The translations under genes and the position numbers were made by a program. Of a stretch of 16,820 bases of DNA, positions 1 to 7,195 are shown one piece after another. The DNA is from SCUN01 sp964355365 (GTDB taxonomy: Bacteria; Acidobacteriota; Vicinamibacteria; Vicinamibacterales; SCN-69-37), in assembly GCA_964355365.1 (NCBI GenBank), contig CAYHEX010000055.1:1-16820 (forward strand). Direction: 5' to 3'. Every line of letters starts with the position of its first letter. Position 1 is the first letter of the stretch. The notes below the pieces were generated by a model. That model was not told the origin of the DNA. It made no database searches and was given only the letters and a program-made list of their open reading frames with translations.

Positions 1-1
1 G

Positions 2-520
2 AAGAAAGCGATCGACGAGGGCAAGCTCCGTGAGGATCTGTTCTATCGGCTGAACGTGATCGGTATTCTGCTGCCGCCGCTGCGCGAGCGCACGGACGAC
101 ATTCCGCTGCTCGTCGATGCGTTCATCCGCGAGTTCGCGTCCGCCAATCAGAAGCCGGTCGCGGGGACCGATGCGGCGGCCATGGACCGGCTGATGCGCT
201 ATCGCTGGCCGGGTAACGTGCGCGAACTGCGCAACGTCATCGAACGCGGCGTCATCATCGCGCGCGGCCCGCTCCTCACCCCGGCCGATCTGCCCGGCCT
301 CGCCGAGGTGCCGGCCGCCGCGCCCTTGATGGCGCCGAGCGCGCTCGCCCCCGGCATGACGGTGGACGACATGGAGCGCCAGCTGATTGATCTCACGCTG
401 GCGCACACGGGCGGCAACAAGACGAGGGCCGCCGGCATGCTCGGCATGAGCGTGAAGACACTGCACAACAAGCTCAAAGCCGCGGGCCTTGAAGCGGCGG
501 ATGCGGAGCACGGCGGCTGA
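2..520 (+). CDS. Sigma-54-dependent response regulator, NtrC family (3' part only)
   Basis: This is the C-terminal 172 residues of a bacterial enhancer-binding protein; the 5' part lies before the window. It opens inside the sigma-54 AAA+ ATPase domain with the typical LREDLFYRLNVI stretch, followed by LPPLRERTDDIPLL and the sensor II region RWPGNVRELRNVIERG. The last about 45 residues are a Fis-type helix-turn-helix (GNKTRAAGMLGMSVKTLHNKL), which binds the enhancer DNA. The receiver domain and the GAFTGA loop are not visible, so membership among two-component regulators is inferred from the kinase that follows. The stop codon overlaps the kinase start by one base (TGATG), so the pair is very probably co-translated. 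Proteins of this type hydrolyse ATP to open sigma-54 RNA polymerase promoters. Confidence 0.93.
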   Translation, partial: KKAIDEGKLREDLFYRLNVIGILLPPLRERTDDIPLLVDAFIREFASANQKPVAGTDAAAMDRLMRYRWPGNVRELRNVIERGVIIARGPLLTPADLPGLAEVPAAAPLMAPSALAPGMTVDDMERQLIDLTLAHTGGNKTRAAGMLGMSVKTLHNKLKAAGLEAADAEHGG

Positions 521-1980
521 TGCCGTTCCGGCTCGGCATGAAAGCCAAACAGGTCATCGGCGTCACGCTGATCGTCGCCCTGGCGATCGCGTCGCTGACC
601 ACGATCTATCTTGGCGTCATGCTGCGCGAGTGGCTCAAAGGCACCCAGGCGCCGGGCGAACTCATCGCCAACACCGCCTACCAGCGCGCGTTCGCCGTGG
701 CCGCGGGCGACACCACCGGCGATCTGGCCGGCGCGCTGCGTAACGATCCCGGTCTCCAGTCCATTCTCGAAGCGTCGCTCTACTCCAACAGCGTGACGTT
801 TGCCGCGATCACGAACGCGCAGGGCGGCATCATCGCGCACAACGACCCCAGCCTGATCGGCACGGTGCTGGCCTCGGACGAGCCGCTCACCGACCTCATC
901 AACGGCGGGCCGGTGAAGCAACTACGCTCGATCTACACGCCCGGCGGCGGCACGTACGACGTAAAGAAGGAAATCCTCGTCGGCAACGCCACCTTTGGCT
1001 GGATTCACATCGGCGTGTCGACCTTGCTCATTCGCGGCCAGATCGACGAACTGCTCGGCAAACTGCTCGCGCCCGTCCTCTGGGTGCTCATTGGCACGGT
1101 CTTCATCGCCATGCTCCTCGCCAACGTCGTGCTCCGTCCCATCTCCGTGATCAGCAGCGGCGTGGCGCGGCTCGGGCGCGGCGAGTTTGACGCGGCGGTG
1201 GATCTGCCCGACGACGCCGAACTGCGGGACGTGAGCGAGTCGATGAAGGCCATCGGCGTAAGGCTCGCGGCCGGCGGCGGCGACGCCACGCAACGTGACG
1301 CCAAACGTCTGGTCGCGCTCAGCCGTCTCTCGGCGGGCATCGCGCACGAGATCAAGAATCCGCTCAACGCCATGTCGATCCATCTCGAGTTGCTGCGCAC
1401 CGAGATCGGCGGCTCACGCGAAGCGACCGAGCACCTGTCGGTGATCACCGGACAGCTACGACGGCTCGACGAGGTCGTGCAGACCTTCCTGAAGTTCTCA
1501 CGCCCTGAGCAACTCGCGCTGCGACCCACATCGCTGCTGACACTGGTGAACGACATTGCGCCCATCGCCGAAGCTGAAGGTGAGCGCGCCGGCGTCCGCG
1601 TCGTGGTCGACTGCCCCGCCGATCTGCCCGACATCCACGCGGATCGATCGTCGCTGCAGAACGCCCTGCTCAACCTGGCCCTGAACGGCTGTCAAGCCAT
1701 GCCGAACGGCGGCACGCTGCGCATCGCTGCAACGCGCGTCCCCGGTGGACGCGTGGCGGTGACCGTGACCGACTCGGGCGTCGGCATTCCGGCCGATCAG
1801 CTCGACAAGATCTTCAATCTCTACTTCACGACCAAAGAGGGCGGCACCGGGATCGGCCTGGCGATGGTCTACCGCACCGTGCAGCTCCACGACGGCGACA
1901 TCACCGTGGAGTCGGCGCCCGGACGCGGCACCACGTTCACCGTAACGTTGCCCGTCGAGCCTGAAGAATCCGCGAGATAA
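520..1980 (+). CDS. Membrane sensor histidine kinase, NtrB/ZraS-like
   Basis: This 486-residue kinase is probably the partner of the preceding regulator. A first membrane helix (about residues 12-34) and a second (about 183-205) enclose a periplasmic sensing domain of about 145 residues, plausibly a single Cache-like fold (VTFAAITNAQGGIIAHNDP). A HAMP linker follows (about 200-252), then the dimerisation/phosphoacceptor motif SAGIAHEIKNPLNAM with H276 as the predicted phosphorylated histidine. The ATPase domain has the N box (NALLNLALNGCQAM, N389), the G1 box DSGVGI and the F/G2 region YFTTKEGGTGIGLAM. All catalytic boxes are intact. The ligand cannot be read from sequence. The start is chosen because its ATG overlaps the upstream stop. 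Confidence 0.95.
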   Translation: MPFRLGMKAKQVIGVTLIVALAIASLTTIYLGVMLREWLKGTQAPGELIANTAYQRAFAVAAGDTTGDLAGALRNDPGLQSILEASLYSNSVTFAAITNAQGGIIAHNDPSLIGTVLASDEPLTDLINGGPVKQLRSIYTPGGGTYDVKKEILVGNATFGWIHIGVSTLLIRGQIDELLGKLLAPVLWVLIGTVFIAMLLANVVLRPISVISSGVARLGRGEFDAAVDLPDDAELRDVSESMKAIGVRLAAGGGDATQRDAKRLVALSRLSAGIAHEIKNPLNAMSIHLELLRTEIGGSREATEHLSVITGQLRRLDEVVQTFLKFSRPEQLALRPTSLLTLVNDIAPIAEAEGERAGVRVVVDCPADLPDIHADRSSLQNALLNLALNGCQAMPNGGTLRIAATRVPGGRVAVTVTDSGVGIPADQLDKIFNLYFTTKEGGTGIGLAMVYRTVQLHDGDITVESAPGRGTTFTVTLPVEPEESAR

Positions 1981-1987
1981 TGACGGG

Positions 1988-2545
1988 ATGAGTCGGTCCG
2001 CCACACTGCTCGCCATCAGCGCCGCGCTGCTGAGTGCGGCGTGCGGTACCGCCGCCGCGCAGCAGCAGGTTCAGCTCCCCGCGACAGGGCCGCTCGCCAT
2101 GCCGGCGGCGCCATCGCACATCGTGGTGCCCGCCGCGCCGGAACCCGCGCCGGCACCGGTCGTTGAGCCCCTGCCTTCGCAAATCAATCCACCCGCGATC
2201 ACCGCCGGCGGCTCGCGGCCGAAGACAGATCCGCCGCCTGTGAGACCGGCGCCACCGACACCGCCGCCCGCGACACCGCCTGCCACAGCGCCGGCCACGC
2301 CGACGCCGCTGCCCGCAGCGCCCAACCAGGGCGAGCTCGAACAACAGGCACGCGCGCTCAAAGATTCTGCGGATCAGACTCTGGACAAGATCGATTACAA
2401 GGCGCTCAGCACGGACGGCCGCTCGCAGTTCGACACGGCCAAGCGTTTTCTCAAGCAGGCCGACGACGCGCTCAAAGCGAAGAACATCGTGTACGCGTGG
2501 CAGCTTGCCAACAAGGCGAACACCATCGCCACGCTGCTCAAGTAA
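1988..2545 (+). CDS. Exported proline-rich protein with C-terminal helical domain
   Basis: This is an unrecognised 185-residue protein. The N-terminus is a secretion signal (hydrophobic residues 5-18) ending in SAAC, an imperfect lipobox with C19, so it may be a lipoprotein. A signal peptidase I cut after TAAA is the alternative. Residues 30-112 are very rich in Pro and Ala, resembling a linker that spans periplasm or cell wall. Residues 115-185 are charged and predicted helical (ELEQQARALKDSADQTLDKI and on to NKANTIATLLK), compatible with a small helical bundle. The ATG lies 7 bases after the kinase stop, so it is probably the third gene of that operon and could be an envelope component tied to the signal the kinase senses. 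No function can be assigned. Confidence 0.85.
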   Translation: MSRSATLLAISAALLSAACGTAAAQQQVQLPATGPLAMPAAPSHIVVPAAPEPAPAPVVEPLPSQINPPAITAGGSRPKTDPPPVRPAPPTPPPATPPATAPATPTPLPAAPNQGELEQQARALKDSADQTLDKIDYKALSTDGRSQFDTAKRFLKQADDALKAKNIVYAWQLANKANTIATLLK

Positions 2546-2548
2546 CGC

Positions 2549-3382
2549 CTACCAGCTGTTCTTGATCTGTTCCCATTCCGCGCGCATGGCGGCGATGAGC
2601 GCCTGCGTCGCGTTGGCATCGAGTGCGCGGGCGCGCTCCGGAATGATGGCGGCCGTCACCAACAGATCGATGTCGGCGCGTGCGTCGGCGCGTAGGTCGC
2701 GCATGTTGCCCAGCGCGGGGCCGTCCTTCGCGCGGATCCAGGCGGCAATCGCCGCGTTCCAGGCGCGATCGAATTCAGCGTTCCCGCGCGCGCCGGCCGC
2801 GAGCCAGTAGCCCGCCGCGGTCGATGCGGGATCGCGGGCCAGTTCGGCTTCGCTGCGCGCGACGATGCGCTCGTAGTAGCCGTGCCGGCCCGCGTCGGGC
2901 GCCAGTTGCGCCGCGCGATCGACGGCCGTCGCCCACCAGTCGAAGAGCTTCTCTCGCGCGCGGGGATCAGCGCCGGCCTCGACTGGAGCGGCGAGCGCCA
3001 CCTCCAGCAGTTCGGCCGCAGCCCCGGGGCGTCCCTCGAAAAACACCGTCAGCCCGAGACCGATCGTGAGATCACGGCGATCGACCGGTGACAAGCGGAC
3101 AGGATCCAGACCGGCTAGCGTGTCGTGGGCGAGCACCAGATCAGCGCCGTCGGACTTCGTGTAGAAACGCTCGGCGTAGGCTCGGCCGAGCACCACGCCG
3201 GCAGCCCCGACGAGCGCGGGCGCCTTACGCGCCTCGAGCGCCGCAGCGATCGCTTGATCGTATTGGCTTTGGTTGAACGCCTGCCGGGCCTTGGCCAGTT
3301 GCGTCACCTGCGCCGGCGTCTGGGCTGACGCCGCAGCGCTCAGCAGCAGTACCCACGCGGTCAGCAACCCCAGACGCTTCAT
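2549..3382 (-). CDS. Secreted TPR-like protein of unknown function
   Basis: This 277-residue protein has a clear signal peptide (MKRLGLLTAWVLLLSAAASA, probable cut before QT). It is mostly alpha-helical, Ala- and Arg-rich, with one convincing TPR-like helix pair near residues 29-55 (LAKARQAFNQSQYDQAIAAA) and further degenerate helical repeats. It has no catalytic motif and is probably a periplasmic scaffold or binding protein. Its stop lies only 3 bases from the stop of the upstream plus-strand gene, so the two converge, and I see no terminator hairpin between them. It diverges from the VWFA gene across a spacer of 138 bases. Confidence 0.85.
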   Translation of the reverse strand: MKRLGLLTAWVLLLSAAASAQTPAQVTQLAKARQAFNQSQYDQAIAAALEARKAPALVGAAGVVLGRAYAERFYTKSDGADLVLAHDTLAGLDPVRLSPVDRRDLTIGLGLTVFFEGRPGAAAELLEVALAAPVEAGADPRAREKLFDWWATAVDRAAQLAPDAGRHGYYERIVARSEAELARDPASTAAGYWLAAGARGNAEFDRAWNAAIAAWIRAKDGPALGNMRDLRADARADIDLLVTAAIIPERARALDANATQALIAAMRAEWEQIKNSW

Positions 3383-3489
3383 GCGCTCTCACTGTAAACC
3401 ATGTCGTTCTTGCGCGAACAGGCGCGCGACTGCGTATTTGTTACCTCCTGCGGGTATGTCTCCATGTGCAATTGTGGATACGCTGCCCG

Positions 3490-3504
3490 GTGCCAGGCTG
3501 GCAC
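3490..3504. promoter_or_regulatory. Perfect palindrome upstream of the VWFA gene (possible operator)
   Basis: GTGCCA-GGC-TGGCAC is a perfect 6-base inverted repeat with a 3-base centre, ending 16 bases before the ATG at 3521 and inside the divergent spacer 3383-3520. Its position fits a regulator binding site. Palindromes of this kind can also be dispersed genomic repeats. The binding protein is unknown. Confidence 0.3.
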
Positions 3505-3520
3505 AGTAATTGATATACCT

Positions 3521-4459
3521 ATGGACGTGCCCCGGCTCCCCGCCGTCCTCATCGTCGCCGCGCTCCTCGGAGCGTCGGCCGCGGCCCATTCCGGGCAGGA
3601 CCAGACGGCGCGCCCGGTGATGCCGGCGTTCAAGTCATCCGCGACACAAGTGGCCGTAACGGCGGCCGTGCGCTACGCCAATGGCACGCCGGTCACGACG
3701 CTGACAAAGGCCGACTTCGAGATCCTCGACAACGGCACGCCGCGCGAGATCAGCAGCTTCTGGTTCGAGCCGTCTGCGGCCTCCGTCGTCGTCCTCTTCG
3801 ATCGCAGCGGCAGCATGGGCCTGAGCGGCAAGGTCGACATCGGCCGAGACGCCACGCGCCAGTTGCTCGGCTGGCTTGATAGCGGCGTGGACCAAGTGTC
3901 GCTGCTCGGTTTCGACCACGACGTGTCGCGGCTGCAGCCCTTCGAGCCGGCGCCGGGGCGTCTGCTCGCACAACTCGCGCATGTCGACACGTTCGGCACG
4001 ACGGCCTTGCTCGACGCGATGATCACGGCCGCCAGCGAAGTCGCCGAGCGCCGAACGCGACGCGCGGTCGTGGTGCTCACCGACGGACTCGACACGGGCA
4101 GTCACGCCACGGCCACATCGGTCTCGCGGCTGGCAGCGGGCATCGACGTGCCGGTGTACGTGGTGATCACCACGCCGCGGGTCGACCGGAACAATGTGGA
4201 TGCGCGCACCGCCGATCTGGCGGAGTTGGCGCGCCGCACCGGCGGCGAGGCCTTCGTGGTCACGACGGCCGATGAGGCCATGCGCGCCACGCGTGCCATC
4301 GCCTCGGATCTGCATCATCAGTATCTGATGGCGTTTGCCTCGGACGGGGCGCCCGGATGGCATGCGCTCGATGTGCGTGTGAAACAACAGAAACTGCTTG
4401 TGCGTGCACGGACCGGGTACGACGCCGGCGTGCGGGCCACGAGCCCGGTCAATAATTGA
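3521..4459 (+). CDS. Secreted VWFA-domain protein, acidobacterial VWFA-related type
   Basis: This 312-residue protein has a signal peptide (residues 1-23, MDVPRLPAVLIVAALLGASA). A beta-rich lead-in follows (ATQVAVTAAVRYANGTPVTTLTKADFEILDNG, about residues 41-72), then a von Willebrand factor A domain from about 88 to 250. The metal-ion-dependent adhesion site is intact: DRSGS at D94-S98, T160 in TFGTT, and D188 in LTDGLD. The domain binds a divalent metal and mediates protein-protein contacts outside the cytoplasm. The lead-in plus VWFA layout matches the family known as VWFA-related Acidobacterial domain. The reading frame stays open to an ATG at 3401, but the stretch before 3521 is cysteine-rich and unlike a signal peptide, so 3521 is preferred. 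It is followed 24 bases later by the OmpA-type gene. Confidence 0.88.
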   Translation: MDVPRLPAVLIVAALLGASAAAHSGQDQTARPVMPAFKSSATQVAVTAAVRYANGTPVTTLTKADFEILDNGTPREISSFWFEPSAASVVVLFDRSGSMGLSGKVDIGRDATRQLLGWLDSGVDQVSLLGFDHDVSRLQPFEPAPGRLLAQLAHVDTFGTTALLDAMITAASEVAERRTRRAVVVLTDGLDTGSHATATSVSRLAAGIDVPVYVVITTPRVDRNNVDARTADLAELARRTGGEAFVVTTADEAMRATRAIASDLHHQYLMAFASDGAPGWHALDVRVKQQKLLVRARTGYDAGVRATSPVNN

Positions 4460-4483
4460 TGTACGAGCCCCAAGGAGGCCCTA

Positions 4484-5170
4484 ATGCGTAAGACACTGAT
4501 CACCGCAACACTGCTCACATTCGTTCTCGCCGGCGCGACCGCCTGCGCCACGAAGAAGTTCGTGAAGGACGAAGTCGCCGGCGTCAGCACGAAGGTCGAC
4601 GGCGTGTCGAAGGCCGTGGAAGAGAACCAGCAGCGCACGCGCCAGAACGAAGACGAGATCGCCGGCGTGGACCAGAAGGCCGTGGCGGCGCAGGGCGCGG
4701 CAGGTCAGGCGCAGCAGGCGGCCAACGCGGCCGGCACGAAGGCCGACGCGGCCGGCTCGGCGGCGGCGGCCGCAAGAGCGAAGGCTGATGAAGTGGAGAA
4801 GGCGTCCAAGCGCCTCATGTTCACGGTGGTGCTCGACGAGAGCTCGGGCAACTTCAAGCTCAACGACGCGAAGCTGCCGGATGCCGCCAAGGCGCAGCTC
4901 GACCAGCTGATGGCCAAGGTCACGGCCAACCCGACCAACGCCTATTTCGACATCGAGGGCTACACCGACTCGACCGGCTCGCCGGAGATCAACAAGAAGC
5001 TCGGCCTGGCGCGCGCCGAGGCCGTGCGCGACTACCTCTACACGCAGCACAAGGTGCCGCTCTTCCGGATGAACGTCATCAGCTTCGGCGAAGACAACCC
5101 GGTCAGCGACAACAAGACCAAGGACGGCCGCGCGCAGAACCGGCGCGTCGTCATTAAGGTCCTGAACTAG
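4484..5170 (+). CDS. OmpA-family peptidoglycan-binding lipoprotein
   Basis: This 228-residue envelope protein starts with a signal peptide ending at C21 (LAGATAC), a probable though imperfect lipobox. Residues 24-110 are an Ala/Lys/Glu-rich helix, likely a coiled coil like Lpp, that spans the periplasm. Residues 112-228 form an OmpA C-terminal domain: GYTDSTGSPEINKKLGLARA holds D162 and R177, spaced 15 apart like the pair that grips diaminopimelate in other OmpA domains, and the domain closes with NRRVVIKVL. The protein should tie the outer membrane to peptidoglycan. A near-perfect Shine-Dalgarno (AAGGAGG, 4472-4478) sits 5 bases before the ATG, the strongest in the window, suggesting abundant expression. 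It may be read with the VWFA gene 24 bases upstream. Confidence 0.93.
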   Translation: MRKTLITATLLTFVLAGATACATKKFVKDEVAGVSTKVDGVSKAVEENQQRTRQNEDEIAGVDQKAVAAQGAAGQAQQAANAAGTKADAAGSAAAAARAKADEVEKASKRLMFTVVLDESSGNFKLNDAKLPDAAKAQLDQLMAKVTANPTNAYFDIEGYTDSTGSPEINKKLGLARAEAVRDYLYTQHKVPLFRMNVISFGEDNPVSDNKTKDGRAQNRRVVIKVLN

Positions 5171-5180
5171 GCAATTCCAA

Positions 5181-5240
5181 AATGGGGCAATGAGGCAGTG
5201 GGGCAATCAAGCCCATTGCCTCATTGCCCCATTGCCTCAT
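5181..5240. repeat. Inverted cluster of 8-base repeats (CAATGRGG family)
   Basis: Copies of the octamers CAATGGGG and CAATGAGG (with one CAGTGGGG) run in one orientation at 5182-5207, and their reverse complements run from about 5212 to 5240. The arms 5190-5207 and 5223-5240 pair over 18 bases, with one position pairing only as G:U in RNA, around a 15-base loop. Lying just after the OmpA-type gene and before the tRNA, it could end transcription, but only TTTG follows, so it is not a classical intrinsic terminator. The same octamer family forms the tandem array at the right end of the window. Confidence 0.85.
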
Positions 5241-5271
5241 TTGTCTGATAGGATTGTCTGTCTCTTCGAGG

Positions 5272-5347
5272 GCCGACATAGCTCAGTTGGTAGAGCGGCT
5301 GATTCGTAATCAGCAGGTCATCAGTTCAAATCTGATTGTCGGCTCCA
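5272..5347 (+). tRNA. tRNA-Thr (anticodon CGT)
   Basis: A full cloverleaf can be drawn. The acceptor stem GCCGACA (5272-5278) pairs with TGTCGGC (5337-5343). The D stem is GCTC/GAGC. The anticodon stem GCTGA/TCAGC encloses TTCGTAA with anticodon CGT at 5305-5307, reading codon ACG. The T arm is ATCAG-TTCAAAT-CTGAT. The discriminator is T5344, and the 3' CCA (5345-5347) is encoded in the DNA. It stands alone, with no adjacent integrase or tRNA cluster. Confidence 0.96.
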
Positions 5348-5377
5348 TCTTTCCCGCAAAACCCGTCGCAAACCCCG

Positions 5378-7123
5378 CTAAAACCGCCGCACCGCCGTGG
5401 GCTTCGCCAGTCGCGCCGACGCGTTGCATGCGGTGTTGGCCGGCCCGCATTTGGCCAGAACTTCGACCTCAGCAGTAGATGGGGTTCCGGGATGGCCGTA
5501 GAAGGCGAACATGGCCCTCACCATCCCGCCTTTCGGAAGGAGCAGATCCATCGGGCCGCACTGGTAGTCGCTCGGGCCGGGTCGCACGCACGCGAAACTC
5601 CGGCTCACACCGTCAGGCACGCGGAGCACGGTCAGACGATCGCTCGCATCGCGCGCGGCCCAGTCGATATTGCTGCTGAGGTTGATCTGTCCGACGCGTG
5701 CGTCACTGGTGCCGCTGTTCGTGATGTCCACAGTCCAGATGACCTGGCCGCCGTTGCCGACCACTTCCGGAGCCGTGATACGCACACGGAGCGGCACCGC
5801 AACACGGACGAGCACCTGAACACTGGCCTGGTCTTCGCAGTTCTGCGGCTCGCACGTCCCTTCGACCTTTGCGCGCACCTCTTCGTAGTAGTCCTTGTCC
5901 GGCGCATACCCTCCGACCAACGTGTGGCCGCCGACCTCCGCAGTTACGTTCAACGTGACCGTCTCGCCCGGACCGAGGGCATGGTCGCCACACACAACGC
6001 GGTTGCCGTCAGCGCGGCAGTTCCATCCGGCCGGCCCGCGAACGCCGCCCGCGACGGGCTCATTCATCGCCTCCCACACGAATCTCACGGGAGAAATCGC
6101 GGTCGTCCCGCCGTTCTTCACAGTAACGGTGTAGGTCGCGCGTTCCCCGGCCGCAACCTCCTGCAGATTCGCACTGATGCCGACGCGCAGGCTGGCGCCG
6201 CTGCCCACGGTGGTCACCGCATTCCAGCTGGCGCTGCATGCCTGCGACGGGCACGCACCTGAGGCGGTCGCACTCGCCGTGAGAGTGTTGGATTCGTACG
6301 GTGCCGTCACATCGACGTTCACGCTCACGCTCGTCTTCGGCGCGAGCGTGCCCGGTCCGCACTCCACCGTGTACTTCGTCTGATCCGATCGCAGCTGACA
6401 CGGCCAACTGTCCGCGCTCTTGACGATCCGGGGTGTCAGGCCGAACGAAGGACTGAGGTCCACTACCCACCGCAGGACGACGTTGGTGGCCGGCGCGGTG
6501 CCTTCATTCGTGAGGCGCAGTCGATAGGTGATGGGCACCTCGATCCCCGTCTGCGGCGATGACGCGGACACCGAAGGCGGCGCCGTGCCGCGAAGCACCA
6601 GCTTGGCCGTTGGTGGCGCGGCGTCAGTGGGCGCGGACGCCTGGACGTTGCCGTCCACGAAGTAGGTGAAGAACTCCGGGTTGCCGCCGGTGATCTGCAC
6701 GCGCACGTGGACCCCACCGGGAGAGCGCGCCGGATCCCATGTCGCGGAGAAGGACCGCGTGCCGCCGTCCTTGCTGATCGTGCCCTTCTCGGACAACAAC
6801 GGCGCGGCCGCCGACGCTTCCACGGTGACGCTGAAGTTGAAGTCGAAGTACGAGACGCCGCCTTTTGCGCTCACGTCGATCTTGATCGGCACCGCGCCGA
6901 CTGCGGCTCGCGCCTTGAAACCCGTGCCGTTGTTGCGCCACCCAGGCTCGTCCGACGTCGTCAGTTCAACCGCGTTGCCCACGGACACGACCAGGTGTGA
7001 CCACGTGTCGGCGGCGCCCTTTTCCGCTGTCTTCACCTGACCGTACGGCGTAGCGGCTGCGCCCACCGCGATAAGAACTGCGGCAACAACGAGGCGTACG
7101 CGAAAGACGACGGGCAGGGCCAC
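5378..7123 (-). CDS. Large exported protein with DUF11/CARDB-like beta modules
   Basis: This 581-residue protein starts at a GTG (7121-7123) directly before a signal peptide (ALPVVFRVRLVVAAVLIAVG...AAA). The frame stays open to 7537, but that part overlaps the activating-enzyme gene. A GTG eight codons farther upstream is a possible alternative. After about 165 residues of beta-rich lead-in come three modules resembling DUF11/CARDB Ig-like folds, with typical phrases ITYRLRLTNEGTAPATNVVL, ATYTVTVKNGGTTAISPVRF and VIWTVDITNSGTSDARVGQI. Each module carries spaced cysteine pairs (for example ACPSQAC, CEPQNC and CGPANTAC), suggesting disulfides and extracytoplasmic folding. There is no anchor or sorting signal at the C-terminus. 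A role in the cell surface or in adhesion is inference from the fold alone. Confidence 0.85.
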   Translation of the reverse strand: MALPVVFRVRLVVAAVLIAVGAAATPYGQVKTAEKGAADTWSHLVVSVGNAVELTTSDEPGWRNNGTGFKARAAVGAVPIKIDVSAKGGVSYFDFNFSVTVEASAAAPLLSEKGTISKDGGTRSFSATWDPARSPGGVHVRVQITGGNPEFFTYFVDGNVQASAPTDAAPPTAKLVLRGTAPPSVSASSPQTGIEVPITYRLRLTNEGTAPATNVVLRWVVDLSPSFGLTPRIVKSADSWPCQLRSDQTKYTVECGPGTLAPKTSVSVNVDVTAPYESNTLTASATASGACPSQACSASWNAVTTVGSGASLRVGISANLQEVAAGERATYTVTVKNGGTTAISPVRFVWEAMNEPVAGGVRGPAGWNCRADGNRVVCGDHALGPGETVTLNVTAEVGGHTLVGGYAPDKDYYEEVRAKVEGTCEPQNCEDQASVQVLVRVAVPLRVRITAPEVVGNGGQVIWTVDITNSGTSDARVGQINLSSNIDWAARDASDRLTVLRVPDGVSRSFACVRPGPSDYQCGPMDLLLPKGGMVRAMFAFYGHPGTPSTAEVEVLAKCGPANTACNASARLAKPTAVRRF

Positions 7124-7131
7124 GTGTGCTG

Positions 7132-7159
7132 AGTATCCGCCCACGCCAATGGGAGTCAA
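7132..7159 (-). promoter_or_regulatory. Possible sigma-70 promoter for the DUF11-like gene
   Basis: On the minus strand, TTGACT (plus-strand 7154-7159) and GATACT (7132-7137) are separated by 16 bases, matching 5 of 6 and 4 of 6 consensus bases. Transcription would begin almost at the GTG start, implying a nearly leaderless message. On the plus strand of the same spacer, TATACT (7175-7180) could be a -10 for the activating-enzyme gene, but no good -35 accompanies it. Confidence 0.35.
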
Positions 7160-7195
7160 AGCAATTTCCGGCCGTATACTGAACGTCGTCCAGGC

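Noticed and set aside
3498..3514. A second sigma-54-like site, CTGGCACAGTAATTGAT, before the VWFA gene
   Set aside because: The -24 half is excellent, but the invariant GC of the -12 half is GA, and the predicted transcription start (about 3525) would lie after the chosen ATG at 3521.
3401..3520. N-terminal extension of the VWFA protein from the ATG at 3401
   Set aside because: The 40 extra residues are cysteine-rich, not signal-like, and occupy the divergent promoter spacer; a normal signal peptide starts at 3521.
5272..5377. tRNA-Thr as an integration site of a mobile element
   Set aside because: No integrase and no repeat of the tRNA 3' end were seen nearby; the next gene looks native in composition.
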